DNA from: DASUPK01 sp963747425
Lineage (GTDB): Bacteria; Actinomycetota; Thermoleophilia; Solirubrobacterales; 70-9
Length of the DNA: 64,000 bases
NCBI GenBank assembly: GCA_963747425.1
Contig: CAVVFJ010000008.1
Coordinates: 434,001 to 498,000, forward strand
Direction of reading: 5' to 3'
Shown: positions 41,995 to 51,720 of the stretch, in pieces
How the letters are laid out: each line of letters starts with the position of its first letter
Position numbering within the stretch: position 1 is the first letter of the stretch
The notes under the pieces: model-generated
Databases searched by the model: none
The model's input: only the letters and a program-made list of their open reading frames with translations
Told to the model about the DNA's origin: nothing
Made by a program: the position numbers and the translations under genes

Positions 41995-42933
41995 ATGGCC
42001 GCGATCGACACGACGTTCCAGGGGACATGGCCGTATGAGCCGAAGTGGTTCGACTCCGACGACGGTCGCATGCACTACGTCGACGAGGGCCCGCGCGACG
42101 GCCGCCCGGTCGTCCTGGTGCACGGGAATCCGACCTGGGGCTACCTCTATCGCCACTTCATCCCGCCGCTGGTCGAGGCCGGACACCGGGCGATCGTGCC
42201 CGACCATCTCGGCTTCGGCCGCTCGGACAAACCCGATGACCCGGAGCTCTACCGCGTACCAAGGCACGCGCGGAGGCTGGAGGCGCTGCTCGAGTCGCTC
42301 GACCTGAACGGGGCGACGGTGGTGCCACAGGACTGGGGCGGGCCGACCGGCCTCTACTGGGCGACCCGCCACCCGGAGCGTGTCGAGCGGCTCTTCATCC
42401 TCAACACCTTTGCCCACGGCTGGCACCCAGAGACGCTTCCGCCGGGCAAGGACAAGGTGCCGCTGCCGCTGCCGCTGAGGCTGTTCCGTACTCCGGGTAT
42501 CGGCGAGGTCCTCGTCAAGGGTCTGGACGCGTTCAAGCGAGGCTTCCTCTTCGGGCAGGGCGTCGTGCATCGCGAACGGCTCACGTCGATCGTGAAGAGC
42601 GCGTACCGGGACGTGCACCGCGGATGGTCGGAACGGACCGGCATCCTGGTCTTCCCGCGGGAGATCCCCGTCACCGAGGGCGGCCCGGTCCTGGAGATGA
42701 CTACCGAGATCGAGGAGGGGTTGAAGCGGGACTTCCGGTCAAAGCCGGTGCAGATCTGCTGGGCGATGCAGGACGTTGCGTTCACCCCCGAATTCCTGGA
42801 CGGGCTCTGGCTGAAGACGTTCCCCGATGCAGGGGTGACCAGGCTCGAAGACGCGGGCCACTACCTCCAGGAGGACGCTCACGAGCGGATCGTTCCGGAG
42901 CTCGTCCAGTTCGTCGGGGGGAACGGCCGATAG
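41995..42933 (+). CDS. Haloalkane dehalogenase-like alpha/beta hydrolase
   Basis: A 312-residue hydrolase distinct from the one at 16016. HGNPTWGYLYRHFI (43-56), the nucleophile Asp113 in VVPQDWGG followed by Trp114, acid Asp260 (ICWAMQDVAF) and base His289 (EDAGHYLQED) are all in position. An HGNP loop and a longer cap (about 135-250) fit the HLD-III-like/haloalkane-dehalogenase-like branch. Activity on halides is plausible but family members of this branch also include uncharacterised hydrolases. TAGCGT lies nine bases before the ATG. It is convergent with the MFS gene (4-base gap). Confidence 0.82.
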   Translation: MAAIDTTFQGTWPYEPKWFDSDDGRMHYVDEGPRDGRPVVLVHGNPTWGYLYRHFIPPLVEAGHRAIVPDHLGFGRSDKPDDPELYRVPRHARRLEALLESLDLNGATVVPQDWGGPTGLYWATRHPERVERLFILNTFAHGWHPETLPPGKDKVPLPLPLRLFRTPGIGEVLVKGLDAFKRGFLFGQGVVHRERLTSIVKSAYRDVHRGWSERTGILVFPREIPVTEGGPVLEMTTEIEEGLKRDFRSKPVQICWAMQDVAFTPEFLDGLWLKTFPDAGVTRLEDAGHYLQEDAHERIVPELVQFVGGNGR

Positions 42934-42937
42934 GAGC

Positions 42938-44203
42938 TCAGGCGGGCTGCGGTACCGGCTCCGCCTCGGCCACCTCGAGCGTGTCCGCGGGGTTGTTCTG
43001 ACGTCGTGAGAGGGCGAGGAAGGGCACCGCGAGGGCGCCGATCGCGCCCGAGATCACGTACGAGGTGGGGTACCCATAGGCATCCGCGGCCTTGCCGAGC
43101 ACCGGCTGCGTCCAGACCCCTCCCGTCGAGGACATCATCGAGTCGAAGGAGAGGATCGTCGCTCGCTGCTGCGAGGGGATCATCCCGTTGATGTAGGTCT
43201 GCCTGATCGGCATCGTCGCCGCGAACAGCAGTCCCCAGATGGTGGTCAAACCGATCACCGGCCAGAAGCTCTTGACCGATCCGACCAGCACGAGCGTGAC
43301 GGCACTCGCCACCGCCATCAGGAGCAGTGCGGATGTGCGGCGGTGGAAGAGCCCGCGGATGCGCGGCGCCGCGATGCCGCCGAGGATCTGGGCGGCGGCC
43401 ACGATCGCGGCCGCCAGGCCCGCCACCTGGTAGGCATGCGGATCGCCGTACAGCTGGAGCAGGTACGGCTGCAGCGCGTAGAACGCGTAGATGCCGACGC
43501 CGCCGGTGAAGAGCGCCTCGACCATCAGCCACTTGACCGCCGGGACGCGCCAGCCGTAGTCGACGGAGTTGGAAGCGATCTTCCGCATCTCGGCCAGCGG
43601 ACGCCCGCCCTTCACGGGGTCGAAGCCGACGTCGTGCATGAGCCTGAACGCCACGGCGAACATGACGATCAGGATCACCCCGCGGAGGACGAAGGGGAAG
43701 CCGAGGCTGACCTGCTGGGCCAGGAAGCCGCCCGCGATGGATCCCGTCAGCATCCCGATGCCGGTGACGATCTGGCCGCGGCCGAAGACGGTCTCCAGAT
43801 CGCCGGTGTAGCCGGTGGCGGTGAGGGCATCGACGAGCCAGGCCTCGACCGCGCCCGAGAAGAAGGTGAACCCGAGGCCCAGTCCGAGTGAGACGGCCGC
43901 CCACCCCCAGAAGGGCGCGCCGATCTGCCAGAGCAGCACGTAGACCAGGCTCGCCGCCGAGAGGGTCAGCGTGCCGAGCAGATAGGACGTCCGCCTGCCG
44001 ATCGTGTCGGCGACGATCCCGGTGGGGATCTCGAAGATGACCATTCCGGCGGTGAAGAAGGCGTTCGCCGCGAAGGCCTCGAGGTTGCTGAGCCCCGCGT
44101 CGAGCAGAAAGATCGTGTTGATGCCCCAGATCAGCGAGGTAGCCAGGGTGTTCCCCGCCATCAGCATGAGGTAGGTGCGCTGGATTGAGCGCGGTGTGGG
44201 CAT
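42938..44203 (-). CDS. MFS transporter
   Basis: A 421-residue major-facilitator protein with 12 hydrophobic segments. The loop 2-3 motif GIVADTIGRRTSYLLGT is the classical MFS motif A. Other landmarks are EAWLVDALTATGYTGDLETVFGRGQ and FAATMPIRQTYINGMIPSQQRATILSFDSMMSSTGGV, seen in the DHA-like group of drug/metabolite exporters. The substrate is unknown. TACCTT lies eight bases before the ATG. Confidence 0.87.
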   Translation of the reverse strand: MPTPRSIQRTYLMLMAGNTLATSLIWGINTIFLLDAGLSNLEAFAANAFFTAGMVIFEIPTGIVADTIGRRTSYLLGTLTLSAASLVYVLLWQIGAPFWGWAAVSLGLGLGFTFFSGAVEAWLVDALTATGYTGDLETVFGRGQIVTGIGMLTGSIAGGFLAQQVSLGFPFVLRGVILIVMFAVAFRLMHDVGFDPVKGGRPLAEMRKIASNSVDYGWRVPAVKWLMVEALFTGGVGIYAFYALQPYLLQLYGDPHAYQVAGLAAAIVAAAQILGGIAAPRIRGLFHRRTSALLLMAVASAVTLVLVGSVKSFWPVIGLTTIWGLLFAATMPIRQTYINGMIPSQQRATILSFDSMMSSTGGVWTQPVLGKAADAYGYPTSYVISGAIGALAVPFLALSRRQNNPADTLEVAEAEPVPQPA

Positions 44204-44254
44204 CTCGACTGAAGGTAATGACCCGGCCCGGCCGGGGATTTCATCGGTCGCGGG

Positions 44255-45772
44255 CTAGACCGTGGTCGCCAGCGACGAGGCGGCGTGCGACGCCCAGTCG
44301 ATCAAGGGCGAGGGGGCGATGCCGAAGACGACGGTGGCGGTCGCGCAGAGCAGCGCCGAGCCGAAGATGAGCGCGCAACGGCCCGTGCCCTTCGCCGCCG
44401 CATCGGCCTCGGGCGATCCGCCGGCGATCGCGGGCATCGCCTGGACGGGGGCTGCGGTTGGCTCCGGCCTCATCCAGACGGCCGCCACCACCCGCAGGTA
44501 GTAGGCGAGCGACACCATCGAGCCGATCACGATGACCACGCCGAGCCAGGTGTAGTCCCCGTCGACGGTCGCCTCGATCAGGAACAGCTTGCCCATGAAG
44601 CCGGAGGTGCCGGGGAGGCCCGCCAGCGCGAGCATCCCGATGGTGAGCGGCCAGGCGAGCAGCGGGCGGGAGCGGCCGAGGCCGGCGACGGACTCGATGT
44701 CGTCGCCGCGGTCGGTCTCGCGCTCGCGAGCGACGATCACCGCGAACACCGCCAGGTTCATCAGCGTGTAGGCGGCGAGGTAGAAGACGAGCGCCTCGAG
44801 CCCCTTCTCGGTCGCGACGACGACGCCGGCCAGCATGTAGCCGGCCTGGGCGATCCCCGAGTAGCCCATCAGGCGCTTCAGGGAGTCCTGGCCGAGGGCG
44901 CCGATGTTGCCGATCGCGATCGATGCGACGGCAATGGCTGCGAGTGCGGGCTTCCAGTCGTGGGCGATCGGCCCGAGCGCGACCTCGAAGAGGCGTGCCA
45001 GTGCGATGAAGGCGGCGGCCTTGGTCGCGACCGCCATGAACGCCGTCACCGGCGTGGGGGCCCCCTGGTAGACGTCGGGCGTCCACTGGTGGAAGGGCGC
45101 CAGCGAGGTCTTGAAGGCGAGCCCGGTCGCAGCCATCGCGGTCCCGATCAGGATGAGCGTGTCGTTGCCGCGGCCGCCGGGGCCGACGGCGTGGGCGATC
45201 CCCGAGAAGTCGGTCGAGCCCGAGGCGCCGTAGAGCAACGCGAAGCCGTAGAGGAGCGTCGCCGACCCGATCGACCCGATGATCAGGTACTTCAGCCCCG
45301 ACTCGAGCGAGCGCTCCTCGCGGCGGGCCGAGGCGCTCAGGACGTAGAGCGGGATCGAGAGCAGCTCGAGCGCGACGAAGAAGGCGACCAGGTTCTGCGC
45401 CTGCGCGATCAGGGTCATGCCGAGGACCGAGCCGAGCAGCAGCGCGTAGAAGGCGCCGTGGTTGGCCTCCTCCGCGGCGGGCTCCCGGATCGCCAGCAGG
45501 ACGACGATCGCGGCGGCCGTGCAGGCGATCAGGGTCGCGGACAGGCCGAACGCGTCGAGCCGGAGCGCGCCGGCGACCAGGCTCTGGTTCGTGCTCCACT
45601 CGATGATGCAGCGAGCTGCCGTGACCGCGAGCACCGCGATCGTCAGGCCCGCGACCGTGAAGCGGTTGATCCGCGGCAGCAGCCCAACCATCAGGACAAC
45701 CACGATCCCCGCCGTAAGCGAGATGACGGGCGAGAGCCCGGCGTAGTCGATGTGGGGGGCGTTGAAGTTCAT
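44255..45772 (-). CDS. nuoN: NADH-quinone oxidoreductase subunit N
   Basis: A 505-residue antiporter-like membrane subunit of complex I, with about 14 helices. TKAAAFIALARLFE and the FHQWTPDVYQGAPTPVTAFMAV segment carry the conserved Lys and Pro residues of proton-channel subunits. It ends the nuo operon. The ATG is 13 nt beyond the nuoM stop. Confidence 0.94.
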   Translation of the reverse strand: MNFNAPHIDYAGLSPVISLTAGIVVVLMVGLLPRINRFTVAGLTIAVLAVTAARCIIEWSTNQSLVAGALRLDAFGLSATLIACTAAAIVVLLAIREPAAEEANHGAFYALLLGSVLGMTLIAQAQNLVAFFVALELLSIPLYVLSASARREERSLESGLKYLIIGSIGSATLLYGFALLYGASGSTDFSGIAHAVGPGGRGNDTLILIGTAMAATGLAFKTSLAPFHQWTPDVYQGAPTPVTAFMAVATKAAAFIALARLFEVALGPIAHDWKPALAAIAVASIAIGNIGALGQDSLKRLMGYSGIAQAGYMLAGVVVATEKGLEALVFYLAAYTLMNLAVFAVIVARERETDRGDDIESVAGLGRSRPLLAWPLTIGMLALAGLPGTSGFMGKLFLIEATVDGDYTWLGVVIVIGSMVSLAYYLRVVAAVWMRPEPTAAPVQAMPAIAGGSPEADAAAKGTGRCALIFGSALLCATATVVFGIAPSPLIDWASHAASSLATTV

Positions 45773-45785
45773 CGCTGCGGCGACC

Positions 45786-47284
45786 TCAGCCGGGGGGGCC
45801 TGCTGGGCGGCGGCGACCGCTGGCGGCGGTCGAGTCCTCGGCCCGGTGCAGGATCAGCCCCGGCCAGAGCGCCAGCGCGACGATGCAGGCGACCAGGCCG
45901 GCGATCACGCCGCCGTCGAACAGGCCGACCTCGCGCGACTCGATCCCGTCCGGCTTGCGGTTGTGCATCGCGTGCTGGTAGAGGCGGAGCGCGTAGTAGG
46001 CGGACAGCGCGATCCCGATCGCGGCGACGAAGGCGTAGACGATCTTCTCCTGGAAGATCCCGTTGAGGATGTAGAACTCGCCCATGAAGTTGGAGGATCC
46101 GGGGATGGCGAGCAGGGCCATCGTCGCGACCAGGAAGAGCGCGGCGAGCACCGGCGCCCGCATCGCCAGGCCGCCCATCTTGGTGATGTCGTCGCTGCCG
46201 GCCCGGGCGACCAGCAGGATCGGCGATCAGCATCAGCGGGCGCGACCACCAGCCCGTGGTTGACCATCTGCAGCACCGCGCCGTCGGCGCCGTCGGGGCG
46301 CAGGCTGAAGATGCCGAGCGTGATGAAGCCGAGCTGGGCGACCGAGGAGTAGCCGAGGATCAGCCGGGCGCTCGTCTGGGTGAAGGCCATCACCGAGCCG
46401 TAGAGGATCGAGGCGACCGCGATCACCAGGATCACCTCCTGGAAGTGGGTGGTCGCAGCCGGGAAGACCGGCAGCACGATCCGCAGGAACCCATAGGCGC
46501 CGACCTTGGAGAGCACGCCCGAGAACAGCGCCAGCGCCGGCAGCGGCGCGACCCGGTAGGCGTCGGGCATCCAGGCGTGGAGCGGGAAGGCGGGCATCTT
46601 CACCAGGAAGGCGGCCGCGAAGAACCAGAAGATCCAGTACTGGCTGCCGCTGCCGAGCGGGTTGGCGGCGAGGTGCTGGATGTTGAAGTCGATCGGGCCG
46701 CCGTTTGCCGTCAGGATCCCGGTGGCGATCGCGCCGGCCAGCATCAGCAGGGATCCCACCAGCGTGTAGACGATCATCTTGATCACGGCGGCCTGCGGGC
46801 GGATCGGACCCTCGTCCTCCTCCGGGCGGCCCGGATGCTCGGTCCCCCAGGCCCCGAACAGGAAGTAGAACGGGATCAGCATCAGGTCGAAGAAGAGGAC
46901 GAAGAGGATCAGGTCCTGGGCGAGGAAGGCGCCGAGGGTCGCGGTCTCGGCGATCCCCAGCATCAGGAACCAGGTGCGGGGGCGCTCGTGCGGGTTGATC
47001 GTCGACCAGATCGTGGTGGCGAGCCAGAGCACCGAGGTGAGCACGGCCAGGAAGAGGCTGATTCCGTCGACGCCGAGCTGGTAGCGGACGCCGAGCGCCG
47101 GGATCCAGCTCTCGTCGACCGTGTGCTGGAGGCCCAGCGACGGGTTGAACCTGGCGACCACGTAGATCACCAGGCCGAGCCGGGTCACGGCGGTAAGCAG
47201 CGGGGGGAGCGGTACCAGGCGCTGCGGCATGACGCAGGCGAGCAGGCCGGCGGCGAGCGGCGCCCAGAGCAGGATCTGGATCAT
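45786..47284 (-). CDS. nuoM: NADH-quinone oxidoreductase subunit M (two frameshifts in the assembly)
   Basis: About 498 residues once corrected. It has LWLATTIWSTINPHERPRTWF, FLVKMPAFPLHAWMPDAYRVAPLPALALFSGVLSKVGAYGFLRI (channel helices) and, after the break, MGGLAMRAPVLAALFLVATMALLAIPGSSNFMGEFYILNG. Two single extra G bases (plus strand, near 46222 and 46238) shift the frame: VNHGLVVAP should continue LMLIAILLVARAG but reads out of frame, then the correct frame resumes. Because complex I needs NuoM and the other subunits are intact, sequencing error is the simplest reading. Confidence 0.9.
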
Positions 47285-47294
47285 CGCGCGCTCC

Positions 47295-49301
47295 TCATGA
47301 GCTCTGCAGGAGGAAGTAGAGGCCGAGGCCGGCGAAGCCGGTGACCAGGAGCAGGGCGTAGGAGCGCAGGTAGCCGGACTGGGCGCCGCGCACCCCGGCG
47401 CCGACCCCGCGCACCACGTCGGTCACGCCCACCACGATCCCCTGGACGACGTAGCGCTCGAAGGTGGAGTTGGCCCAGCGGCCGACCGCCAGAGCCGGTC
47501 GGACGATCAGGATGTCGATCGCCTCGTCGAAGTACCACTTGTGCTCCAGGAAGTCGTGCAGCCACGGCAACCTGCGGCGCAACGCGGCGGCCCAGTCGCG
47601 GTCGCGGAGGAAGAACAGGTAGGCGATCGCGATGCCGGCGATCGAGACCAGGCCGCCGACCGCGAGCCCGGTCCAGGCGGCGGAGGTCGTGGGCTCGATC
47701 TCGTACAGCTTGGATCCCTCGAAGGAGCCCTGGAGGAAGTTGTGCAGCACCTGATCGACGCCGGGCACCTGGATGTAGCCGGCGAACAGGGCGCCGAAGC
47801 CGAGCACGGACATCGCGATCTTCATCGGCCACTCCCGCTCGGCGATCTGGTGAGAGGGCCCGGGGAAGCCGATCTCGGTGTCCTCGCGCTCGCCGGTGCC
47901 GGGATTCTCGGGCTCCGCGTGGTGGATCTGGCCCTGCTCCAGCTCCCGCGCCTCCTCGCAGGGCTCGCCGAAGGCGACGCGGAAGCCGATCCGGAAGGAG
48001 TAGGCCGCGGTGAGCAGCGCCCCGACGTAGCCGCCCACCGTGAAGATCCAGTAGAAGCCGCCGCGGGTGGCCGCCACGGCGAGGATCTCGTCCTTGGAGA
48101 AGAAGCCCGAGGTGCCCGGGAAGGCGGCCAGGGCCAGCGCTCCGATGATCAGCAGCGTCATCGTGAACGGCATGGCCCTCCGGAAGCCGCCCATCAGGTC
48201 GATGTTCTGGCGGTTCGCCATCGCGCCGATCACCGAGCCGGCCGCCATGAAGAGAAGCGCCTTGAAGAAGGCGTGGGTCATCAGGTGGAAGAGACCCGCC
48301 GAGTACGCGCCGATCCCGACCCCGACCACCATGTAGCCGATCTGGCTCATGGTCGAGTAGGCGATGATCCGCTTCAGATCGGTGACGACCAGCGCGATCG
48401 TCGCCGAGATCAGCAGGGTGATCAGGCCGACGAAGGCGGCGATGTCGGCGGCCGTTGGGGCGAGCTCGAAGAGAGGGTGGAAGCGGGCGATCAGGTAGAC
48501 GCCCGCGGTCACCATGGTGGCGGCGTGGATCAGGGCCGAGACCGGCGTGGGGCCCTCCATCGCGTCCGGGAGCCAGGTGTGGAAGGGGATCTGGGCGGAC
48601 TTGGCGAAGGCGCCGACCAGCAGCAGGCAGCAGATCGCGATTGCGACGCCCTGGTTGGTGTGGAAGGTCCCCTGGGCCTTGTCGAAGAGGCCGAGCAGGT
48701 CGAAGGTGCCCAGGTCGCGGAAGATGAAGAAGGCGGCCAGCACCATGCCGACGTCGCCGATCACGTTGATCACGAAGGCCTTCATCCCGGCCTGCGTCGC
48801 GGTGGTGCGGCGGTACCAGAAGCTGATCAGCGCGTAGGAGGCGAAGCCGACGAATGCCCAGCCGACGATCAGCAGCACCAGGTTCCCCGCCAGGACGAGC
48901 AGCAGCATCGAGAAGACGAAGAAGTTGAGGTAGGCGAAGAAGCGGTTGAAGCCCCGATCAGAGGTCAGGTACGAGATCGAGTAGAGGTGGATCATGGTTG
49001 AGATCCCGCTTACCACCAGGCACATGAAGACCGAGAGCGGGTCGACCAGGACGTTGAGCTGGATGTTGAGGCCGGCGGCGCTGGCGTAGTCGTAGAGCGA
49101 GGAGGTGACCTGCTGGTGCTCCACCGGCAGATCGAGGATCTCGACGAGCATCCCGATCGAGGCCAGGAAGGAGAGCCCGATCATCGCGGTCGCGATCCAG
49201 CCCGCGCTCCGGCCTGGGAGGCGCTTGAAGCCGAGGCTGATGATCAGCGTCCCCGCGAGCGGGAAGGCGAGCACCAGCCAGCCGTAGGAGGTCGCCGACA
49301 T
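47295..49301 (-). CDS. nuoL: NADH-quinone oxidoreductase subunit L
   Basis: A 668-residue proton-pumping subunit with the long lateral helix at the C-terminus. Landmarks: FWYRRTTATQAGMKAFVINVIGDVGM, PFHTWLPDAMEGPTPVSALIHAATMVTAGVYL, and the HAFFKALLFMAAGSVIGAM segment. ATG 49301 (7 nt after the nuoK stop) is chosen; a longer frame reads back through nuoK and is not real. Confidence 0.95.
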   Translation of the reverse strand: MSATSYGWLVLAFPLAGTLIISLGFKRLPGRSAGWIATAMIGLSFLASIGMLVEILDLPVEHQQVTSSLYDYASAAGLNIQLNVLVDPLSVFMCLVVSGISTMIHLYSISYLTSDRGFNRFFAYLNFFVFSMLLLVLAGNLVLLIVGWAFVGFASYALISFWYRRTTATQAGMKAFVINVIGDVGMVLAAFFIFRDLGTFDLLGLFDKAQGTFHTNQGVAIAICCLLLVGAFAKSAQIPFHTWLPDAMEGPTPVSALIHAATMVTAGVYLIARFHPLFELAPTAADIAAFVGLITLLISATIALVVTDLKRIIAYSTMSQIGYMVVGVGIGAYSAGLFHLMTHAFFKALLFMAAGSVIGAMANRQNIDLMGGFRRAMPFTMTLLIIGALALAAFPGTSGFFSKDEILAVAATRGGFYWIFTVGGYVGALLTAAYSFRIGFRVAFGEPCEEARELEQGQIHHAEPENPGTGEREDTEIGFPGPSHQIAEREWPMKIAMSVLGFGALFAGYIQVPGVDQVLHNFLQGSFEGSKLYEIEPTTSAAWTGLAVGGLVSIAGIAIAYLFFLRDRDWAAALRRRLPWLHDFLEHKWYFDEAIDILIVRPALAVGRWANSTFERYVVQGIVVGVTDVVRGVGAGVRGAQSGYLRSYALLLVTGFAGLGLYFLLQSS

Positions 49302-49308
49302 CAGCGCG

Positions 49309-49608
49309 TCAACCCCGCAGGCTGCGCAGGTCGTCGACGTTGAGGGGGATCCGGCGCCGGTAGGCGGCGACGATGATCCCGAGCCCCACCACCACCTCGC
49401 AGGCCGCAATCACCATCACGATCAGGGCGAAGACCTGCCCGTCCTGATTCCCCAGGGAGCGCGAGAAGGCGAGCAGCGCCAGATTGCCGGCGTTCAGCAT
49501 CAGCTCGAGGCAGAGCAGGATCACGAGTGGGCTGCGGCGGAGCAGCACGCCGGAGACCCCGATCGCAAAGAGGAGCGCCGAGAGGACGAGGTACCAGGTG
49601 ATGTCCAT
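49309..49608 (-). CDS. nuoK: NADH-quinone oxidoreductase subunit K
   Basis: A 99-residue, three-helix subunit. LVILLCLELMLNAGNLALLAF carries the conserved Glu of NuoK, and IVMVIAACEVVVGLGIIVAAYRR the second Glu. It overlaps nuoJ by one base (TGATG). Confidence 0.95.
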   Translation of the reverse strand: MDITWYLVLSALLFAIGVSGVLLRRSPLVILLCLELMLNAGNLALLAFSRSLGNQDGQVFALIVMVIAACEVVVGLGIIVAAYRRRIPLNVDDLRSLRG

Positions 49609-50144
49609 CAGGCGGGCTCCTGTGGGGCATTGGCCTCGCCGGCTCGATGGCGGCCTGCGAGGACGACGGCGCCCACGGCGGCGACGAGAAGCAGCAGCGA
49701 GGCAGCCTCGAACGCGATCAGGAAGCGCTCCAGCAGCAGCTTGCCGATCGCCGAGGGAGAGCCGAAGCCGAGCTCGACCGTCGGGCCCGTGGTGTCGATC
49801 GCCTGCAGGCCCGATCCGGTGATCGCGATCGCGAGCTCGACGAAGAGGGCGATGCCGAGCACAGGCGCGATGAAGCGCTGGCCCGGGATCGGCTCCCAGA
49901 GCGGCTCGTCGATGTTGCCGACGTAGGCCGCGACGAAGACGTAGAGCACCATCACGGCGCCGGCGTACACCACGATCTGGGCGGCCGCCAGGAACTCGCC
50001 CTGGAGCAGCAGGAACAGCCCGGCGAGCGAGATCAGGTGGACGATCAGGGCGAGGACGCTGTAGAAGGGATTGCGGAGGGCGATCACCGCGATCGCGCCG
50101 CCGAGGCAGCCGATCGCACCGAGGAAGAAGCAGACCTGGGTCAC
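49608..50144 (-). CDS. nuoJ: NADH-quinone oxidoreductase subunit J
   Basis: 178 residues with five hydrophobic segments, including NPFYSVLALIVHLISLAGLFLLLQGEFLAAAQIVVYAGAVMVLYVFV, the NuoJ signature. The GTG at 50144 overlaps the nuoI stop (GTGA). Confidence 0.94.
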   Translation of the reverse strand: MTQVCFFLGAIGCLGGAIAVIALRNPFYSVLALIVHLISLAGLFLLLQGEFLAAAQIVVYAGAVMVLYVFVAAYVGNIDEPLWEPIPGQRFIAPVLGIALFVELAIAITGSGLQAIDTTGPTVELGFGSPSAIGKLLLERFLIAFEAASLLLLVAAVGAVVLAGRHRAGEANAPQEPA

Positions 50145-50719
50145 TCGCCCTCGCTCCGCAGCGGCGTGCGGTCGATCGGCTCCGCGAGCAGCATCTCCTT
50201 CGTGAAGATCAGGTCCGAGCGGTTGTAGTCGGACATCTCGTAGTCGTGTCCCATCGTGATCGCGTCGAAGGGGCAGGCCACCTCGCAGTAGCCGCAGAAG
50301 ATGCAACGGGAGAGGTTGATCTCGTAGACCTCGGCGTAGCGCTCGCCGGCCGAGACCCGATGATTCGGGTCGTTCTCGTACGCCACGACCCGGATGCAGT
50401 CGGCGGGGCAGGCCGCCGCGCAGAGCGAGCAGCCGACGCACTTCTCGAGTCCGGTGTCCTCGAAGCGATGCAGCTTGTGGCGCCCGCGGAAGCGCTGGTA
50501 GACGGGGGTCTTCTCCTCCGGGTACTGGATCGTCACCGGGCCCTCGAGGACCCGGCCGAAGGTGGTGCGCAGGCCGCGGAGCGTCTCGCCGAAGGCGCGG
50601 TAGGCGCCCCCGACACCGCCCGGGCTCGGTCCTCGCTGGACCGAGATCACGTCGCTCTCGCCCTCCAGGTAGGGGAACTCCGACCAGTCCGTCTTGTCGG
50701 TGTTGAGCTTCGCCTCCAT
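50141..50719 (-). CDS. nuoI: NADH-quinone oxidoreductase subunit I (two 4Fe-4S clusters)
   Basis: A 192-residue ferredoxin-like subunit with two CxxCxxCxxxCP motifs: CVGCSLCAAACPADCI and CIFCGYCEVACPFDAI. These are clusters N6a and N6b in the peripheral arm. The C-terminal DYNRSDLIFTKEMLL is typical. Confidence 0.95.
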   Translation of the reverse strand: MEAKLNTDKTDWSEFPYLEGESDVISVQRGPSPGGVGGAYRAFGETLRGLRTTFGRVLEGPVTIQYPEEKTPVYQRFRGRHKLHRFEDTGLEKCVGCSLCAAACPADCIRVVAYENDPNHRVSAGERYAEVYEINLSRCIFCGYCEVACPFDAITMGHDYEMSDYNRSDLIFTKEMLLAEPIDRTPLRSEGE

Positions 50720-51720
50720 CAGCTCACCGTCACGATCACCGCGGTGACGAGGACGTTGAGGGTTGCGAGCGGCAACATCACCTTCCAGCCCAGCGACATG
50801 AGCTGGTCGTAGCGAAGCCGGGGGAGGGTGGCCCGGATCCAGATGAAGAAGCAGACCAGGGTGAGCGTCTTGGCCACCATCCAGACGGGGTCGAGCCAGC
50901 CGGGGCCCGGTCCCATCCAGCCGCCGAGGAAGAAGGTGACCGCGATCCCCGAGACCACGAACATCTCCAGGTACTCGGCGAGCAGGTAGGAGCCGAAGCG
51001 CATCCCGCCGTACTCCGTCATGTAGCCCTGGACCAGCTCCGCGTCCGCCTCCGGCAGGTCGAACGGCGCCCGGTTCGTCTCGGCGAAGCCCGCAAGCATG
51101 AAGATCAGGAAGCCGACGATCTGCGGGACGATGTTCCAGATCTCCCCCTGCCCCTCGACGACGTGGGTGAGGGAGAGCGAGCCGGTCATCATGACCACGC
51201 CGAGCAGCGCCAGGCCCATCGAGACCTCGTAGGAGATCAGCTGGGCGGCCGAGCGCATCGCTCCGAGGAAGCTGTACTTCGAGCCCGACGACCAGCCGGC
51301 GAGCAGCAGGCCGTAGAACGAGAGCGAGCCGAAGGCGAAGAAGTAGAGGATGCCGATCGAGACGTCGATCCCGTAGAGGCCGATCCCGTCCTGGACGTTC
51401 CCGAACGGCAGGATCGCCAGCGTGACGATGCCGGAGAAGATCACGATCGCCGGAGCGATCGCGAAGAGGAGCGGGACCGCCGCGTTCGGCCGGAACATCT
51501 CCTTGCCCGCGAGCTTGACGATGTCCGCCAGCGGCTGGACCAGGCCGACCGGGCCGACCCGGTTGGGGCCGTAGCGGTTCTGGAAGCGGCCGATCAGCTT
51601 GCGCTCGGCGACCGTCAGGATCGGCACGATCGCGAAGACCCCGGCGAAGATGATCAGGCTCTTGACGACCATCACCCAGGTCGCCTCGACGTAGTCGACC
51701 TCGGCGAGCGGCAGGCTCAT
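50719..51720 (-). CDS. nuoH: NADH-quinone oxidoreductase subunit H
   Basis: 333 residues, eight helices, forming the quinone-entry site. RFQNRYGPNRVGPVGLVQPLADIVKL and FAETNRAPFDLPEADAELVQGYMTEYGGMRF are the conserved NuoH motifs. The ATG overlaps the nuoG stop by 4 nt. Confidence 0.95.
   Translation of the reverse strand: MSLPLAEVDYVEATWVMVVKSLIIFAGVFAIVPILTVAERKLIGRFQNRYGPNRVGPVGLVQPLADIVKLAGKEMFRPNAAVPLLFAIAPAIVIFSGIVTLAILPFGNVQDGIGLYGIDVSIGILYFFAFGSLSFYGLLLAGWSSGSKYSFLGAMRSAAQLISYEVSMGLALLGVVMMTGSLSLTHVVEGQGEIWNIVPQIVGFLIFMLAGFAETNRAPFDLPEADAELVQGYMTEYGGMRFGSYLLAEYLEMFVVSGIAVTFFLGGWMGPGPGWLDPVWMVAKTLTLVCFFIWIRATLPRLRYDQLMSLGWKVMLPLATLNVLVTAVIVTVS

Noticed and set aside
44285..46066. A long plus-strand frame over nuoN
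   Set aside because: Antisense to nuoN, with no domain and biased Arg/Gly/Asp content.
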